Shown: piece by piece, positions 1-9,298 of the stretch | Layout: the number at the start of each line of letters is the position of its first letter | Position numbering within the stretch: position 1 is the first letter of the stretch | Assembly: GCA_947089145.1 (NCBI GenBank) | Contig: CAMUJH010000003.1 | Coordinates: 87,218-151,217, forward strand | DNA from: an uncultured Hungatella sp. | GTDB lineage: Bacteria; Bacillota; Clostridia; Lachnospirales; Lachnospiraceae | Length of the DNA: 64,000 nucleotides | Direction: 5' to 3' | Made by a program: the position numbers and the translations under genes | The notes under the pieces: generated by a model | Seen by the model: only the letters and a program-made list of their open reading frames with translations | Told to the model about the DNA's origin: nothing | The model's database searches: none

Positions 1-2
1 GA

Positions 3-2801
3 GGCGGGGGAATCGTATATTTAGGACGCCATATGAGGCTGGAAAAAAAGATCGTGCTGAAAGCTGATAAGCGGAGCCTGAATACAAGGCCTGAGATGCT
101 TAGGCGGGAAGTAGATATGCTGAAGGGGCTGGCACATACCTATATTCCCCAGGTCTATGATTTTGTCCAGGAGGACGGCGTAGTCTATACGGTTATGGAT
201 TTTATAGGCGGGGAAAGTCTTGACAAGCTGTTGGAGAGAGGTGATATCCCATCACAGCCTCAGGTGATTCAATGGGCCTGTCAGCTTCTTGAAGCGCTCA
301 GTTACCTTCATGGCCGCCCTCCCTATGGAATTCTTCACGGCGACATCAAGCCAGCCAATATTATGCTGCGGCCTAATGGAGACATCTGCCTTATTGACTA
401 CAATATCGCATTGGCTCTGGGAGAGGACGGGGCCGTGAAAGTAGGATACAGCTTAGGATACGCATCCCCGGAGCATTATGGCATTGAGTATAAAAGCGCA
501 AGAGAACGTCCCGGCTCAAAAAGCCGTTTGGCAACAAGGGCAAAGGCCAGGAGAGTTACAGTGCTTGTGGATCAGTCTGAGGGCAATAAGAGCATAAGCA
601 GAAGCAATGCCATTACCCTGGATGCCCGTTCGGATATTTACAGCCTGGGAGCAACCCTTTACCATCTGATATCTGGATGCCATCCGGCGGAAGATGCCAA
701 AGAGGTTAAGCCGCTGCGGCCTGGGGTCTGCAGTCCCCAGGTTGCCGAAATCATAAAAAAGGCCATGGCCCCGGCTCCGGATATGCGCTATCAGACCGCA
801 GACCAGATGCTGGATGCCTTCAGGCAGCTGCATAAAAGGGATAAAAGGGTCATCCGCCGCAAAAGGCGGGAAGCAGCCATGGCAGCGACAGTGTCTCTTA
901 TGTTTCTGGCAGGGGGAGCCTGTTCCTTTGTGGGGCTGCAGCAGATGGAGCAGACGCAGGAGGCCATGGCGCTGGCAGAATATTCGTCTAACAGCCTTGC
1001 AGAGGGAAACGTATCGGAAGCAGTCAGGCTGGCTTTGCAGGCAATTCCGGAAGGAGGCAGTATTTTAGATGCGCCGGTTACGGCACAGGCGCAGAAAGCC
1101 CTGACTGACGCCCTGGGAGTCTATGATCTGTCAGACGGATTTAAATCCGCCGGAACAATGGAATTTCCCTCTGCTCCTTTTGGGATTCAGGCATCGCCCA
1201 AGGGAAGCCGGTTTGCAGTCATATATCCATATGAGGCGGCAGTGTTTGACACAGAAAGCCGGGAGAAGATTGCGGTTTTGCCTCTTCAGGAGTCAGCCCT
1301 GTCAGATGTGATCTTTCCAGATGAAACCCATGTGGTGTATGCCGGAGATAAGGGGGTGTCAGCCTATGATCTGGATTCCGGGAAAATCCTCTGGACCGGC
1401 GAGACGGCCACCGGCCTTGCCGTGTCCGCAGATGGAACTGTAATAGCCGCAGTAAACCGAGATGAAGAACGGGCGGTGCTGTATCGCATGGCAGACGGGG
1501 CAAAGACGGGAGAGCGATCTTTTGAAGGCCAGCATATGCAGGTGGCATCCAATGATACCTTTGCCAATCCCAATGATTCTGTGTTTGCTTTGAACCGGGA
1601 CGGAACCATGCTTGCCGTAAGCTTTAGGGGAGGCGGCCTAAGAATTTTCGATCTGCACAACCCTGAGGATGATCTGTACATTTTCGATGAATCAGATTAC
1701 ACCCATTTTGAAGGCGGCTTTAACGGAAAATATTTTGCCTTTGCGGCTGATGGAAATACCGATGCGTTGTTTGGCTTAATTGATACCCAAAAGGCTATTT
1801 ATGTGGGGGATTTTGAATCTCCAGACAGTTTTATTCTTAAGGCGGACGAAGAGGGAATCTTTCTGGCCAACGGCGGCGTGCTGGTGAACTTTGATCCAGA
1901 AACTCTTGAGGAGACGGAACTTGCCTATTCGGACAATGAGACGATTACCGGCTTTGACGTTGGAAAAGAGTACGTCCTGACAGCTACAACCGGTCCGGGA
2001 TTTTCCTTCTATGACAGCGGGACAAACAGAATGTCATGGGAAAGCTGCAATGAAAACTGCGATTTTGCCCTTCTGGCCGGAGAGTGGGCAGTACTAGGAA
2101 ACCGGAACCAGCCGACAGTGCGGTTTATGAGACTGGAAAACCATAATGAGGCGCTGGTTTTATCCTATGATGCCCGCTATGACCATGATGAGGCCCGTAT
2201 CAGCCAGGACGGGCGGACTGCCATGCTGTTTAACTATAAAGAATTTCGGCTGTATGACATGGCCGGAAATATTTTGGCTGAAGAAAAGCTGCCTGACCCT
2301 GACCAGATCTATGATCAGCAGTTTCGGAAAAGCGAGGCAGGCTCCTGGCTGGAGGTGATCTGGTATGACGGCACGGTCCGCTGCTACAGCGCAACGGACG
2401 GCTCCATGATTTCAGAGGAAAAAAAGGATGCCCCGTCAAAGGAACTGTATGAGGAATTTTATACGGATCAATACAGGATAGCGTCATCTCTTCACGACGC
2501 TCCCAAGGTATATGACCTTGAAAGCGGAAAGGAAGTGGCACAGCTGGAGAAGGACGATTACCTGACTTATGTGACGCAGGCAGGGGAATACATTATCACA
2601 GAATATGTCAGCACAGAAGGAGAGCGGTACGGCCTGCTGCTTGACGGCAAGCTTCAGACTCTGGCACGCCTTCCCAGACTTTGCGATATGGCGGACGGAA
2701 TGCTTGTATTTGATTACGAATCGGGAAACTTAAGGAAAAGCCCTTTGTACTCCCTTCAGGAGCTGACAGCCATGGGACGGACATATGAAAACGGGACGTA
2801 A
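3..2801 (+). CDS. Membrane Ser/Thr protein kinase with C-terminal beta-propeller, 5' end outside window
   Basis: A PknB-like kinase domain is followed by one membrane segment (about nt 880-945) and a ~600-residue WD40/PQQ-like propeller that should lie outside the cell. The first ATG is at 33, but the frame is open from base 3 and reads GGGIVYLGRH, the glycine-rich loop, followed by the VLK lysine (nt 60-62). The true start is therefore upstream of the window. Catalytic elements are visible: the loop HGDIKPANIML (HRD replaced by HGD), a DYN metal motif instead of DFG, and SPE in place of APE. The Lys, catalytic Asp, Asn and metal-binding Asp are all kept, so activity is likely. EssB/YukC of classical T7SSb is a membrane pseudokinase; this gene holds a similar place beside EssC but looks catalytically competent. 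Likely targets are the FHA-domain neighbours (inference). Confidence 0.9.
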   Translation, partial: GGGIVYLGRHMRLEKKIVLKADKRSLNTRPEMLRREVDMLKGLAHTYIPQVYDFVQEDGVVYTVMDFIGGESLDKLLERGDIPSQPQVIQWACQLLEALSYLHGRPPYGILHGDIKPANIMLRPNGDICLIDYNIALALGEDGAVKVGYSLGYASPEHYGIEYKSARERPGSKSRLATRAKARRVTVLVDQSEGNKSISRSNAITLDARSDIYSLGATLYHLISGCHPAEDAKEVKPLRPGVCSPQVAEIIKKAMAPAPDMRYQTADQMLDAFRQLHKRDKRVIRRKRREAAMAATVSLMFLAGGACSFVGLQQMEQTQEAMALAEYSSNSLAEGNVSEAVRLALQAIPEGGSILDAPVTAQAQKALTDALGVYDLSDGFKSAGTMEFPSAPFGIQASPKGSRFAVIYPYEAAVFDTESREKIAVLPLQESALSDVIFPDETHVVYAGDKGVSAYDLDSGKILWTGETATGLAVSADGTVIAAVNRDEERAVLYRMADGAKTGERSFEGQHMQVASNDTFANPNDSVFALNRDGTMLAVSFRGGGLRIFDLHNPEDDLYIFDESDYTHFEGGFNGKYFAFAADGNTDALFGLIDTQKAIYVGDFESPDSFILKADEEGIFLANGGVLVNFDPETLEETELAYSDNETITGFDVGKEYVLTATTGPGFSFYDSGTNRMSWESCNENCDFALLAGEWAVLGNRNQPTVRFMRLENHNEALVLSYDARYDHDEARISQDGRTAMLFNYKEFRLYDMAGNILAEEKLPDPDQIYDQQFRKSEAGSWLEVIWYDGTVRCYSATDGSMISEEKKDAPSKELYEEFYTDQYRIASSLHDAPKVYDLESGKEVAQLEKDDYLTYVTQAGEYIITEYVSTEGERYGLLLDGKLQTLARLPRLCDMADGMLVFDYESGNLRKSPLYSLQELTAMGRTYENGT

Positions 2802-2833
2802 AGGCGGTCAGCCCGATCTTGGCCAGAAGAACC

Positions 2834-2989
2834 ATGAATGCTGCCGAGGCAGCGGTAACTGCCTTATATCCAGAAGGGACGCAAGTGGAATACCTGGGGA
2901 GGGACGGTTTTACGGAGAGAGAAAATTACAGCAGCTACTATGTGGATTTAAGCTTCCTGGCGCCAAGTGCGGAGTTTTATATCCACTGA
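2834..2989 (+). CDS. Possible small ORF between kinase and FHA gene
   Basis: A 51-codon frame, starting MNAAEAAVTALYPEG and ending EFYIH, fills the 220-bp gap after the kinase gene. The frame stays open upstream to 2789. The ribosome site is weak: AAAGGCGG lies at 2800-2807, nearer a TTG at 2819 than the ATG. The composition looks protein-like, better than the overlapping 75-codon frame on the same strand, but I recognise no family. It may be a small T7SS component or the remnant of a longer gene. Confidence 0.3.
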   Translation: MNAAEAAVTALYPEGTQVEYLGRDGFTERENYSSYYVDLSFLAPSAEFYIH

Positions 2990-3024
2990 CATGTAAGATC
3001 AGACTTATTTAGGGAGGAGAAAAG

Positions 3025-3585
3025 ATGGCAGCGGCAGCAGGCCTTGGGTTTGGAGCGATACTTTTAATCACGGCGATCTTCTATTTAAAAAAAAGGAGAA
3101 AGAGGATTCAGGAAGAAAAATTTCAGGCTACCAAAAAAGTCCGGGAGGATTCCCTGAAACAGGCATTGGCCAACAATTTGGAACCTGCGTCAGATATGGA
3201 GGTTTCCACTCCGTATCGGCCTTATAAGGTAGATTACTCCACTGGCGAAAATCAGGAAAACAAAGAAAGGCTGCCTTTGCTGCAGCTTATAGAAAAAAAT
3301 AGGCTTTCTCAGAAAAAATATATTTTCCGCGCCAATGAGACAATTACTCTTGGGATTCAGTTTGGCACGGCGGATATCCTTAATAATCCGGAGAGCGGAG
3401 AAGGGTGGTGCGAACTGTATTTTCAGAAAGACGCATACTGTATCCGTTCACTGGGAAACCGCCGGGTTTCAGTGCAGAGAAACAAACATGCGGCTGCCGT
3501 TGACAGATACGGAATTAAACTGAAGTCCAAAGACATCATAAAAATTGAAGATACCACGTTTCAGGTTTTTTATATAAAAGGATAG
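3025..3585 (+). CDS. Small membrane-anchored protein with degenerate FHA-like domain
   Basis: The 186-residue product begins with one hydrophobic segment (residues about 4-21, GLGFGAILLITAIFYL) followed by a very basic stretch (KKRRKRIQEEK), so the rest should be cytosolic. Residues about 95-185 have the beta-rich layout of an FHA domain (LGIQFGTADIL, then CIRSLGNRRVSVQR and a closing strand). The phosphothreonine-binding SxxH and NG residues of canonical FHA domains are not evident. A strong GGGAGGAG ribosome site precedes the ATG. The gene lies 23 bp before essC and is probably cotranscribed with the kinase. It could be a scaffold in the secretion complex; the FHA call rests on shape rather than on key residues. 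Confidence 0.6.
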   Translation: MAAAAGLGFGAILLITAIFYLKKRRKRIQEEKFQATKKVREDSLKQALANNLEPASDMEVSTPYRPYKVDYSTGENQENKERLPLLQLIEKNRLSQKKYIFRANETITLGIQFGTADILNNPESGEGWCELYFQKDAYCIRSLGNRRVSVQRNKHAAAVDRYGIKLKSKDIIKIEDTTFQVFYIKG

Positions 3586-3608
3586 GGAATGGCTAAGGAG
3601 AAAAAAGA

Positions 3609-6600
3609 ATGAGCATTGTTCTTTCAGTGTACAGCAAAAATGCATTTAAAGAGTTTGTCCTTCCGGCGGTGAACAACACGGAAACCACGCTTATGCTGGA
3701 ACATTATATCTTTCAGATTCGTGGTGACATTGAGATAAAGCTGGAAGTCCTTGACGGCAAATGGTACTTCCAGGATATGGAGGAACGGATCTATGCCAAC
3801 CACAAAGGCTACGGAGGTAAATTCCTGGAAGATCAGGACACGTATACCCTGATTTCTAAATATAAAGAAGAATTGGCCATAATGGTCCGAGTGGTTGAGA
3901 GTTCCTTTAACGTGTATGATAAATTCAGCCTGAAAGGCATAAACAGGGTTACCATCGGCGCAGGAATGGAAAACGCCATGGCCTATTCGGCATTTTACGG
4001 AGGAGCGCAGATCATTTCCGGGAAACATGCCGAATTTGTAAGACAGCAGGAACGCTGGATATTAAATGATCAGAGCGCCAACGGAGTTTTTGTCAATGAC
4101 GTCCGCATTCACGGAAACCGGGTCATGGAATTCGGCGACAGGATCAACATATGGGGACTGCGGATCGTCTATCTGGGAGACATGCTGGCAGTGAGCCAGT
4201 CTCAAAACCTGAAACTGGATTCGTCTGTTCTAAGGCGGTTTGATTTCGCAGTTACGGACATGTCCGAGGAGGGCAGGGACCCAGGGCCTTCTGAGAAAGC
4301 TTACTACCATCGTTCGCCCCGGAACATGGAATCTCTGGACACGGAAACCATAGAGATCGAGCCGCCGCCTGCGCCTGCAGAAGAAGAGGAGACGCCTCTT
4401 CTCATGCTTATCGGCCCATCTCTGACCATGATGCTGCCTATGATGCTGGGAACCGGCATGGCCATTATAAGCAGCAGGATGGGCGGGGAATCCAGCGGCG
4501 CATATATGTATACCGGATTGATCACGGCCTTATTTTCCGGAATTTTCGGAGCCTACTGGGCCGTATCCAACATGAACTATGCCAAGAAAAAGACCAGGCA
4601 GAATGAAACCAGGCGTTTCGACGCATACAGCGAATACTTGATGAAATGTTCAGAGGAAATAAAAGAGAAATACATGCAGAGCATGCGGATCTTAAGGGAA
4701 AGGTATCCTTCCGTAGACCAGATAATGGGAAAGCGGGACGGGGGGTACGACCAGCTGTGGGGGAGAAACCGATCCCATGAAGATTTCCTTTACCACCGTC
4801 TGGGCGTTGGCGACAGGCCTTTTCAGATCAACATAGAGGTGCCAAAGGAAAAATTCCGGCTGATCAATGATTCCCTGGCGGACAAGCCCAGGTTTATCAA
4901 GGAAAGCTATAAAATACTCCACGACGTGCCCGTAGGCATTGATCTGGAAGAAAACACTCTTATTGGCGTCGTAGGAGGAGAGCGGAAGGCCGGAGCGTAT
5001 CAGGTGGTATATGGTCTTGCCGCACAGCTTGCCACTCAGAACTGCTATACAGATGTGAAAATGGCGTTTATCACGCGAGATGAAAAATATAACGGACAGG
5101 ATGCCTGGAGCTTTACAGAGTGGCTTCCCCATGTATGGTCCCAGAATAAGAAGAGCCGCTATGTTTCCCTGGAACCTTCCCAGGCTGGAGACGTGTCCTA
5201 TGACCTGACCCAGGTGCTCCGCCAGCGGGCAGAAGAAATTTCGGCCCCGGGAGGAGAACATATACGGTTTAGCCCTCACTATGTGCTTTTCGTGGAGGAT
5301 GAATCCCTTTTGGAAGGGGAAATGATCAACAAATATATTTATGGAAAAGAACAAAAACTGGGGATCACTACCATATTGATGGCAGAAAAATATTCGGATC
5401 TGCCCAATTCCTGCGAGTGCATTATCCAGAATGACTCCGAATACCAGGGCATTTTTAATGTAAAAAGCGGACGCAACAATGGCATAAAAATCAAATTTGA
5501 TTCTATGAATGCCAAAGCGCTGCGCAAGATCGCCAGGATGCTTGCCAACCTGGAAGTCAATGAAGTGGAGGTAGGCGGGGAGATACCCGGGGCGGTAACA
5601 TTTTTTGAAATGTACGGAGTTACATCCCTTGCCGAGCTGAACGTGCTGGAAAGATGGAAGAAGAACCGCACCTATGATAATATGAAATCCCTCATCGGCA
5701 TAAAATCCGGAGGACAGCGCTGCTATCTGGATCTCCACGAACGGTATCACGGCCCCCATGGACTGGTTGCCGGCACGACAGGTTCCGGAAAATCAGAAAC
5801 CCTGCAGACCTACATGCTGTCTTTGGCTTTAAATTTCAGCCCGGATGATATCGGCTTCTTTATCATCGACTATAAGGGCGGCGGCATGGGCAACCTGTTT
5901 TCAGGGCTGCCCCACATCCTTGGGCAGATCTCCAACCTGTCAGGGAACCAGGTCCACCGTGCCATGGTTTCCATTAAAAGCGAGAACCTGCGCCGCCAGA
6001 GAGTCTTTAATGAGAACGGGGTAAACAATATTAATGCTTACACAAGGCTGTATAAAAACGGGGAGGCCAAGCAGCCGGTTCCCCATCTCTTCATTATCAT
6101 TGATGAGTTTGCAGAGCTGAAGCGGGAGGAGCCGGATTTCATGAGGGAGCTGATCAGCGTTGCCCAGGTAGGGCGAAGCCTGGGGGTCCATCTGATTCTG
6201 GCGACTCAGAAGCCCAGCGGCACTGTGGATGACAACATCTGGAGCAATTCCAAATTCCGGCTGTGCTTAAGAGTCCAGGATCGACAGGACAGCATGGATA
6301 TGCTTCACAAACCGGATGCGGCATATTTGACCCAGGCCGGCCGCGGATACCTGCAGGTAGGCAATGACGAGCTCTATGAACAGTTCCAGTCCGGCTGGAG
6401 CGGCGCGGTCTATGATGATGAAACGGGAAGCGCAAAACAGGTTATTGCAAAGCTTCTTACCAGCACCGGGCGGGCCGGCCTTGTGGGAAACCATATGAAG
6501 AGCAAGAGAAAAGCAGCAGCCAGATTAAAATGGGTTACCACTCTCTGCCAGATCGTAAGCCAGGCAGATGCCGATGATATTTCCTGGTATTATAGGCAGT

Positions 6601-8582
6601 TTGAAAAGGCAGGAATTGATTATCCTGAAAATGAATACAATACCAGGCTGCTGCATAATTTTGCAGAGCTGTATTACGAGGCGTGTGCCGCATGCCCCCA
6701 AGGCGGGGACGAGGAAGCAGTCTGCAGGCATATAATTGCGGAAGCTGAAAGCCGGAAGATTAAGCTGCCGGAGATAAAGGAGAAGTCCCAGCTAGATGCG
6801 GTGGTCGAGTATTTGGCACAGGTTACTGCTGCCGCCGGATACCAGAAACAGCAGCCTCTCTGGCTGCCGGTATTGCCAAAGTCCATCCCTCTTAAAAAAC
6901 TGGAGGGATATCAGAATCAGATATTCTCAGACGGGCAGTGGCCCTCCCAGGAGCCCCGGTGGGAATTAAAAGCCATGGCTGGCTTATGCGATGATCCGGC
7001 TAACCAGTTCCAGATGCCTTTGGTATTAAATTTTGCCCAGGACGGCAACCATGCCGTGTGCGGCATCAGCATGAGCGGAAAAAGCACCTTTTTGCAGACG
7101 GTTATTTACTCTCTGATCCAGAGTTATTCGCCAGAATACGTAAATCTGTATATTCTGGATTTCAGCAGCCGGATGATGGAACCTTTCGAGACAGATGCCC
7201 ATGTGGGAGGGATTTTATATGAAAATGACCTTGATACCATAGGGAAATTTTTCTATATGCTCCAGTCCATGGTTCAGGAAAGAAAGGAACTGTTCAAGGG
7301 AGGAAACTATTATCAGTACGTGAACAAGCACGGGGTAGTGTGTCCGGCTGTGGTAGTTGTCATTGACAATATTGCGGGTTTCCGCGAAAAAACGGAAGAG
7401 GCATATGACGATATGCTTCTGCAGATTTCAAGAGAGTGTACGGCAAACGGCATTTACCTGCTGATCTCAGGGGCCGGCTTCAATACGACGGAGATACCAG
7501 GGAAATTAAGCGAGAATATCCGCAGGGCCGTATGCCTGGAAATGCAGGACAAGTTTGCCTACAGCGATATCCTGCGCTCCATGCAGCTTTCTACATTGCC
7601 GGAAGCCGGTGTGGCTGGCCGCGGACTGGTTGAGACAGACGGAGCCATTTTGGAATTCCAGACATGTGTTGCAGAGGAGGCGGCGGATGACTACAGCCGG
7701 CTGGAAGAGATCCGGAATCAATGCGGCGCCATGACTGCCTCGTGGAGCGGCAGACAGGCAAAACCCATACCGCAGATTCCTGAAAGGCCGGTGTGGCCGC
7801 AGTTTCGGGCGCTGGAGGAGGTTCAAAAACAGATTGAAAACCCATGTCTGCTGCCTGTGGGATATGATCTGGCTACGGCAGCGGTTACGGGAATCAATTT
7901 AAAGCAGACTTATTGTTACATGGTTTCCGGCAAGAAAGGGACCGGAAAGACAAATATGCTGCGTATCATGATGCGGACTGCAGCGGAAAAAAGAGGCAGG
8001 GTAGTTGTAGTAGAGTTTAACGGTTCAGAGCTTAGCGGCGAGGCAAAAGCCCTTGGCGCGGATTACATCCAAAACGAGGATGAATACTTTGCGTTTGTGC
8101 AAACGATGATTCCTGTATTTCAAAATAGAAATGCCCTGCGGCAAAGCTTTAAGAGCCAGGCAATGGAAGATGATGAGATCTTTGCCCTGATGAATGAACA
8201 AAACGAACCATACTTTATTTTCATTGCAGATCTGGTAGACTACACACAAGTCCTTCACAGGAATGAGAAGAACTACGGTATTGACGGCGCCATGACTAAT
8301 TTCCAGGAAAAGGGCAGCATGCTGAATATTTATTTCTTTGCCGCATTAAACCCGGATAAAACCGGAAACGCAGTGGGCGAAAGCGTGTATGAATCCTTTG
8401 TTTACTATAAAACAGGAGCGCATCTTGGAGGTTTTGCAGATTCTCTTACAATCATGGAATTCCCTGGATTAGGATATAAAGAACTTGCGTCCGGCGATAA
8501 GCCAGGCTGCGGCCTGATGCCTTCTGGAGACGGTGCGCAGACTGTAAGGATTGTAACTCCGTTTGCCAAGGGGGAGGCATGA
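3609..8582 (+). CDS. essC: Type VII secretion motor ATPase, EssC/YukBA family
   Basis: At 1657 residues this has the usual T7SSb motor layout. Two N-terminal FHA domains come first (about 1-90 and 110-195). The second has ISGKHAEF and NGVFVND, so the phosphopeptide-binding Ser, His and Asn are present. Two membrane segments follow at about 258-315. Three FtsK/SpoIIIE-type ATPase domains come next, with Walker A motifs GTTGSGKSE (near residue 722), GISMSGKST (near 1152) and GKKGTGKTN (near 1440). Walker B motifs FIIIDEF and VVVVIDN belong to domains 1 and 2. EssC drives export of WXG100 and LXG substrates across the membrane. All three P-loops look intact, whereas the later domains are often degenerate in the family. 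The next gene overlaps its stop by 4 bp, so translation is probably coupled. Confidence 0.96.
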   Translation: MSIVLSVYSKNAFKEFVLPAVNNTETTLMLEHYIFQIRGDIEIKLEVLDGKWYFQDMEERIYANHKGYGGKFLEDQDTYTLISKYKEELAIMVRVVESSFNVYDKFSLKGINRVTIGAGMENAMAYSAFYGGAQIISGKHAEFVRQQERWILNDQSANGVFVNDVRIHGNRVMEFGDRINIWGLRIVYLGDMLAVSQSQNLKLDSSVLRRFDFAVTDMSEEGRDPGPSEKAYYHRSPRNMESLDTETIEIEPPPAPAEEEETPLLMLIGPSLTMMLPMMLGTGMAIISSRMGGESSGAYMYTGLITALFSGIFGAYWAVSNMNYAKKKTRQNETRRFDAYSEYLMKCSEEIKEKYMQSMRILRERYPSVDQIMGKRDGGYDQLWGRNRSHEDFLYHRLGVGDRPFQINIEVPKEKFRLINDSLADKPRFIKESYKILHDVPVGIDLEENTLIGVVGGERKAGAYQVVYGLAAQLATQNCYTDVKMAFITRDEKYNGQDAWSFTEWLPHVWSQNKKSRYVSLEPSQAGDVSYDLTQVLRQRAEEISAPGGEHIRFSPHYVLFVEDESLLEGEMINKYIYGKEQKLGITTILMAEKYSDLPNSCECIIQNDSEYQGIFNVKSGRNNGIKIKFDSMNAKALRKIARMLANLEVNEVEVGGEIPGAVTFFEMYGVTSLAELNVLERWKKNRTYDNMKSLIGIKSGGQRCYLDLHERYHGPHGLVAGTTGSGKSETLQTYMLSLALNFSPDDIGFFIIDYKGGGMGNLFSGLPHILGQISNLSGNQVHRAMVSIKSENLRRQRVFNENGVNNINAYTRLYKNGEAKQPVPHLFIIIDEFAELKREEPDFMRELISVAQVGRSLGVHLILATQKPSGTVDDNIWSNSKFRLCLRVQDRQDSMDMLHKPDAAYLTQAGRGYLQVGNDELYEQFQSGWSGAVYDDETGSAKQVIAKLLTSTGRAGLVGNHMKSKRKAAARLKWVTTLCQIVSQADADDISWYYRQFEKAGIDYPENEYNTRLLHNFAELYYEACAACPQGGDEEAVCRHIIAEAESRKIKLPEIKEKSQLDAVVEYLAQVTAAAGYQKQQPLWLPVLPKSIPLKKLEGYQNQIFSDGQWPSQEPRWELKAMAGLCDDPANQFQMPLVLNFAQDGNHAVCGISMSGKSTFLQTVIYSLIQSYSPEYVNLYILDFSSRMMEPFETDAHVGGILYENDLDTIGKFFYMLQSMVQERKELFKGGNYYQYVNKHGVVCPAVVVVIDNIAGFREKTEEAYDDMLLQISRECTANGIYLLISGAGFNTTEIPGKLSENIRRAVCLEMQDKFAYSDILRSMQLSTLPEAGVAGRGLVETDGAILEFQTCVAEEAADDYSRLEEIRNQCGAMTASWSGRQAKPIPQIPERPVWPQFRALEEVQKQIENPCLLPVGYDLATAAVTGINLKQTYCYMVSGKKGTGKTNMLRIMMRTAAEKRGRVVVVEFNGSELSGEAKALGADYIQNEDEYFAFVQTMIPVFQNRNALRQSFKSQAMEDDEIFALMNEQNEPYFIFIADLVDYTQVLHRNEKNYGIDGAMTNFQEKGSMLNIYFFAALNPDKTGNAVGESVYESFVYYKTGAHLGGFADSLTIMEFPGLGYKELASGDKPGCGLMPSGDGAQTVRIVTPFAKGEA

Positions 8583-9298
8583 TTACCTGTTTGACACTGC
8601 TGAAAAATCGGGAAGAATATGAACGGCTTTTGGCCGCAGTCAGAAAATATGCTGCGGCCTATACCGATGAGATGTGGACTTATTTCTTTTTTCAGAGCAT
8701 TTCCCAGGCACGGCAGCTTCTGGACACGGAACCGGTGTTAGACCTGATAAGCTGGGATGTCACGATGAAGGGTGCTCTTGGGCTGCTGGAAAAAATGCGG
8801 CGGCGAAACAGGGAGGCATATCTGATGATCATCGCGGACACATCCGTATCCCCTATGGCATATTTAAGGCCAGGCATTGCGCCTGGGGCGCTGCTCTTAA
8901 AGCCTGTAGGCGGAGATGACATGGAAACGGTCATAAGGGATCTCTTTGAACTGATGGCAAATAGAGCAGATTATAATAAGGAAGACACGTTTCTGGTGGA
9001 GACACGGGAAGGAAAGCAGCATATTCCCATAAGGCAGATAGACTGCTTTGAGGCGAAAGAGAAAAAAGTGTTTGTAAGGACAAAGAGCTGCGAGTATGGT
9101 TTTTATGATACTCTGGATGCTTTGGAAAGACACCTGCCGCCAGGTTTTGTACGCTGTCATAGAAGCTATATTGTCAATATGAAACGGGCCAGGATGCTAA
9201 GGCTGGACGAGAACGTCATTGAAATGACGGATGGCGCCCAGATCCCATTTTCCAGAAGCTATAAAAAAGTACTTAAGGAGTATTTTAAACATGGATGA
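8579..9298 (+). CDS. LytTR-family transcriptional regulator with degenerate receiver
   Basis: The C-terminal ~100 residues are a LytTR DNA-binding domain: IRQIDCFEAKEKKVFVRT, then the FVRCHRSYIVNM and PFSRSYKKVLKEYF signatures. The N-terminal half has receiver-like spacing (LISWDVTMKG, IIADTS, LLLKPVG) but starts MITCLTLLKNREEYE and lacks the acidic pair that binds Mg2+. Phosphorylation is therefore doubtful. No sensor kinase is adjacent, so it is an orphan unless the Ser/Thr kinase feeds it. ATGA overlap with essC, with an AGGGGGAG ribosome site, places it in the T7SS operon. The two 31-bp motifs at 10290 and 14898 are its best candidate targets (inference). Confidence 0.85.
   Translation: MITCLTLLKNREEYERLLAAVRKYAAAYTDEMWTYFFFQSISQARQLLDTEPVLDLISWDVTMKGALGLLEKMRRRNREAYLMIIADTSVSPMAYLRPGIAPGALLLKPVGGDDMETVIRDLFELMANRADYNKEDTFLVETREGKQHIPIRQIDCFEAKEKKVFVRTKSCEYGFYDTLDALERHLPPGFVRCHRSYIVNMKRARMLRLDENVIEMTDGAQIPFSRSYKKVLKEYFKHG

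Noticed and set aside
33-35. ATG 33 as the kinase gene start
   Set aside because: The frame is open from base 3 and encodes the glycine-rich loop just before it, so the gene begins outside the window.
2785-3012. 75-codon plus-strand frame after the kinase gene
   Set aside because: Its composition is poor and it starts inside the kinase gene; the frame at 2834 looks more protein-like.
9231-9290. Upstream start for the EspG-like gene
   Set aside because: It lies inside the LytTR domain coding region without a ribosome site; ATG 9291 has AAGGAG.
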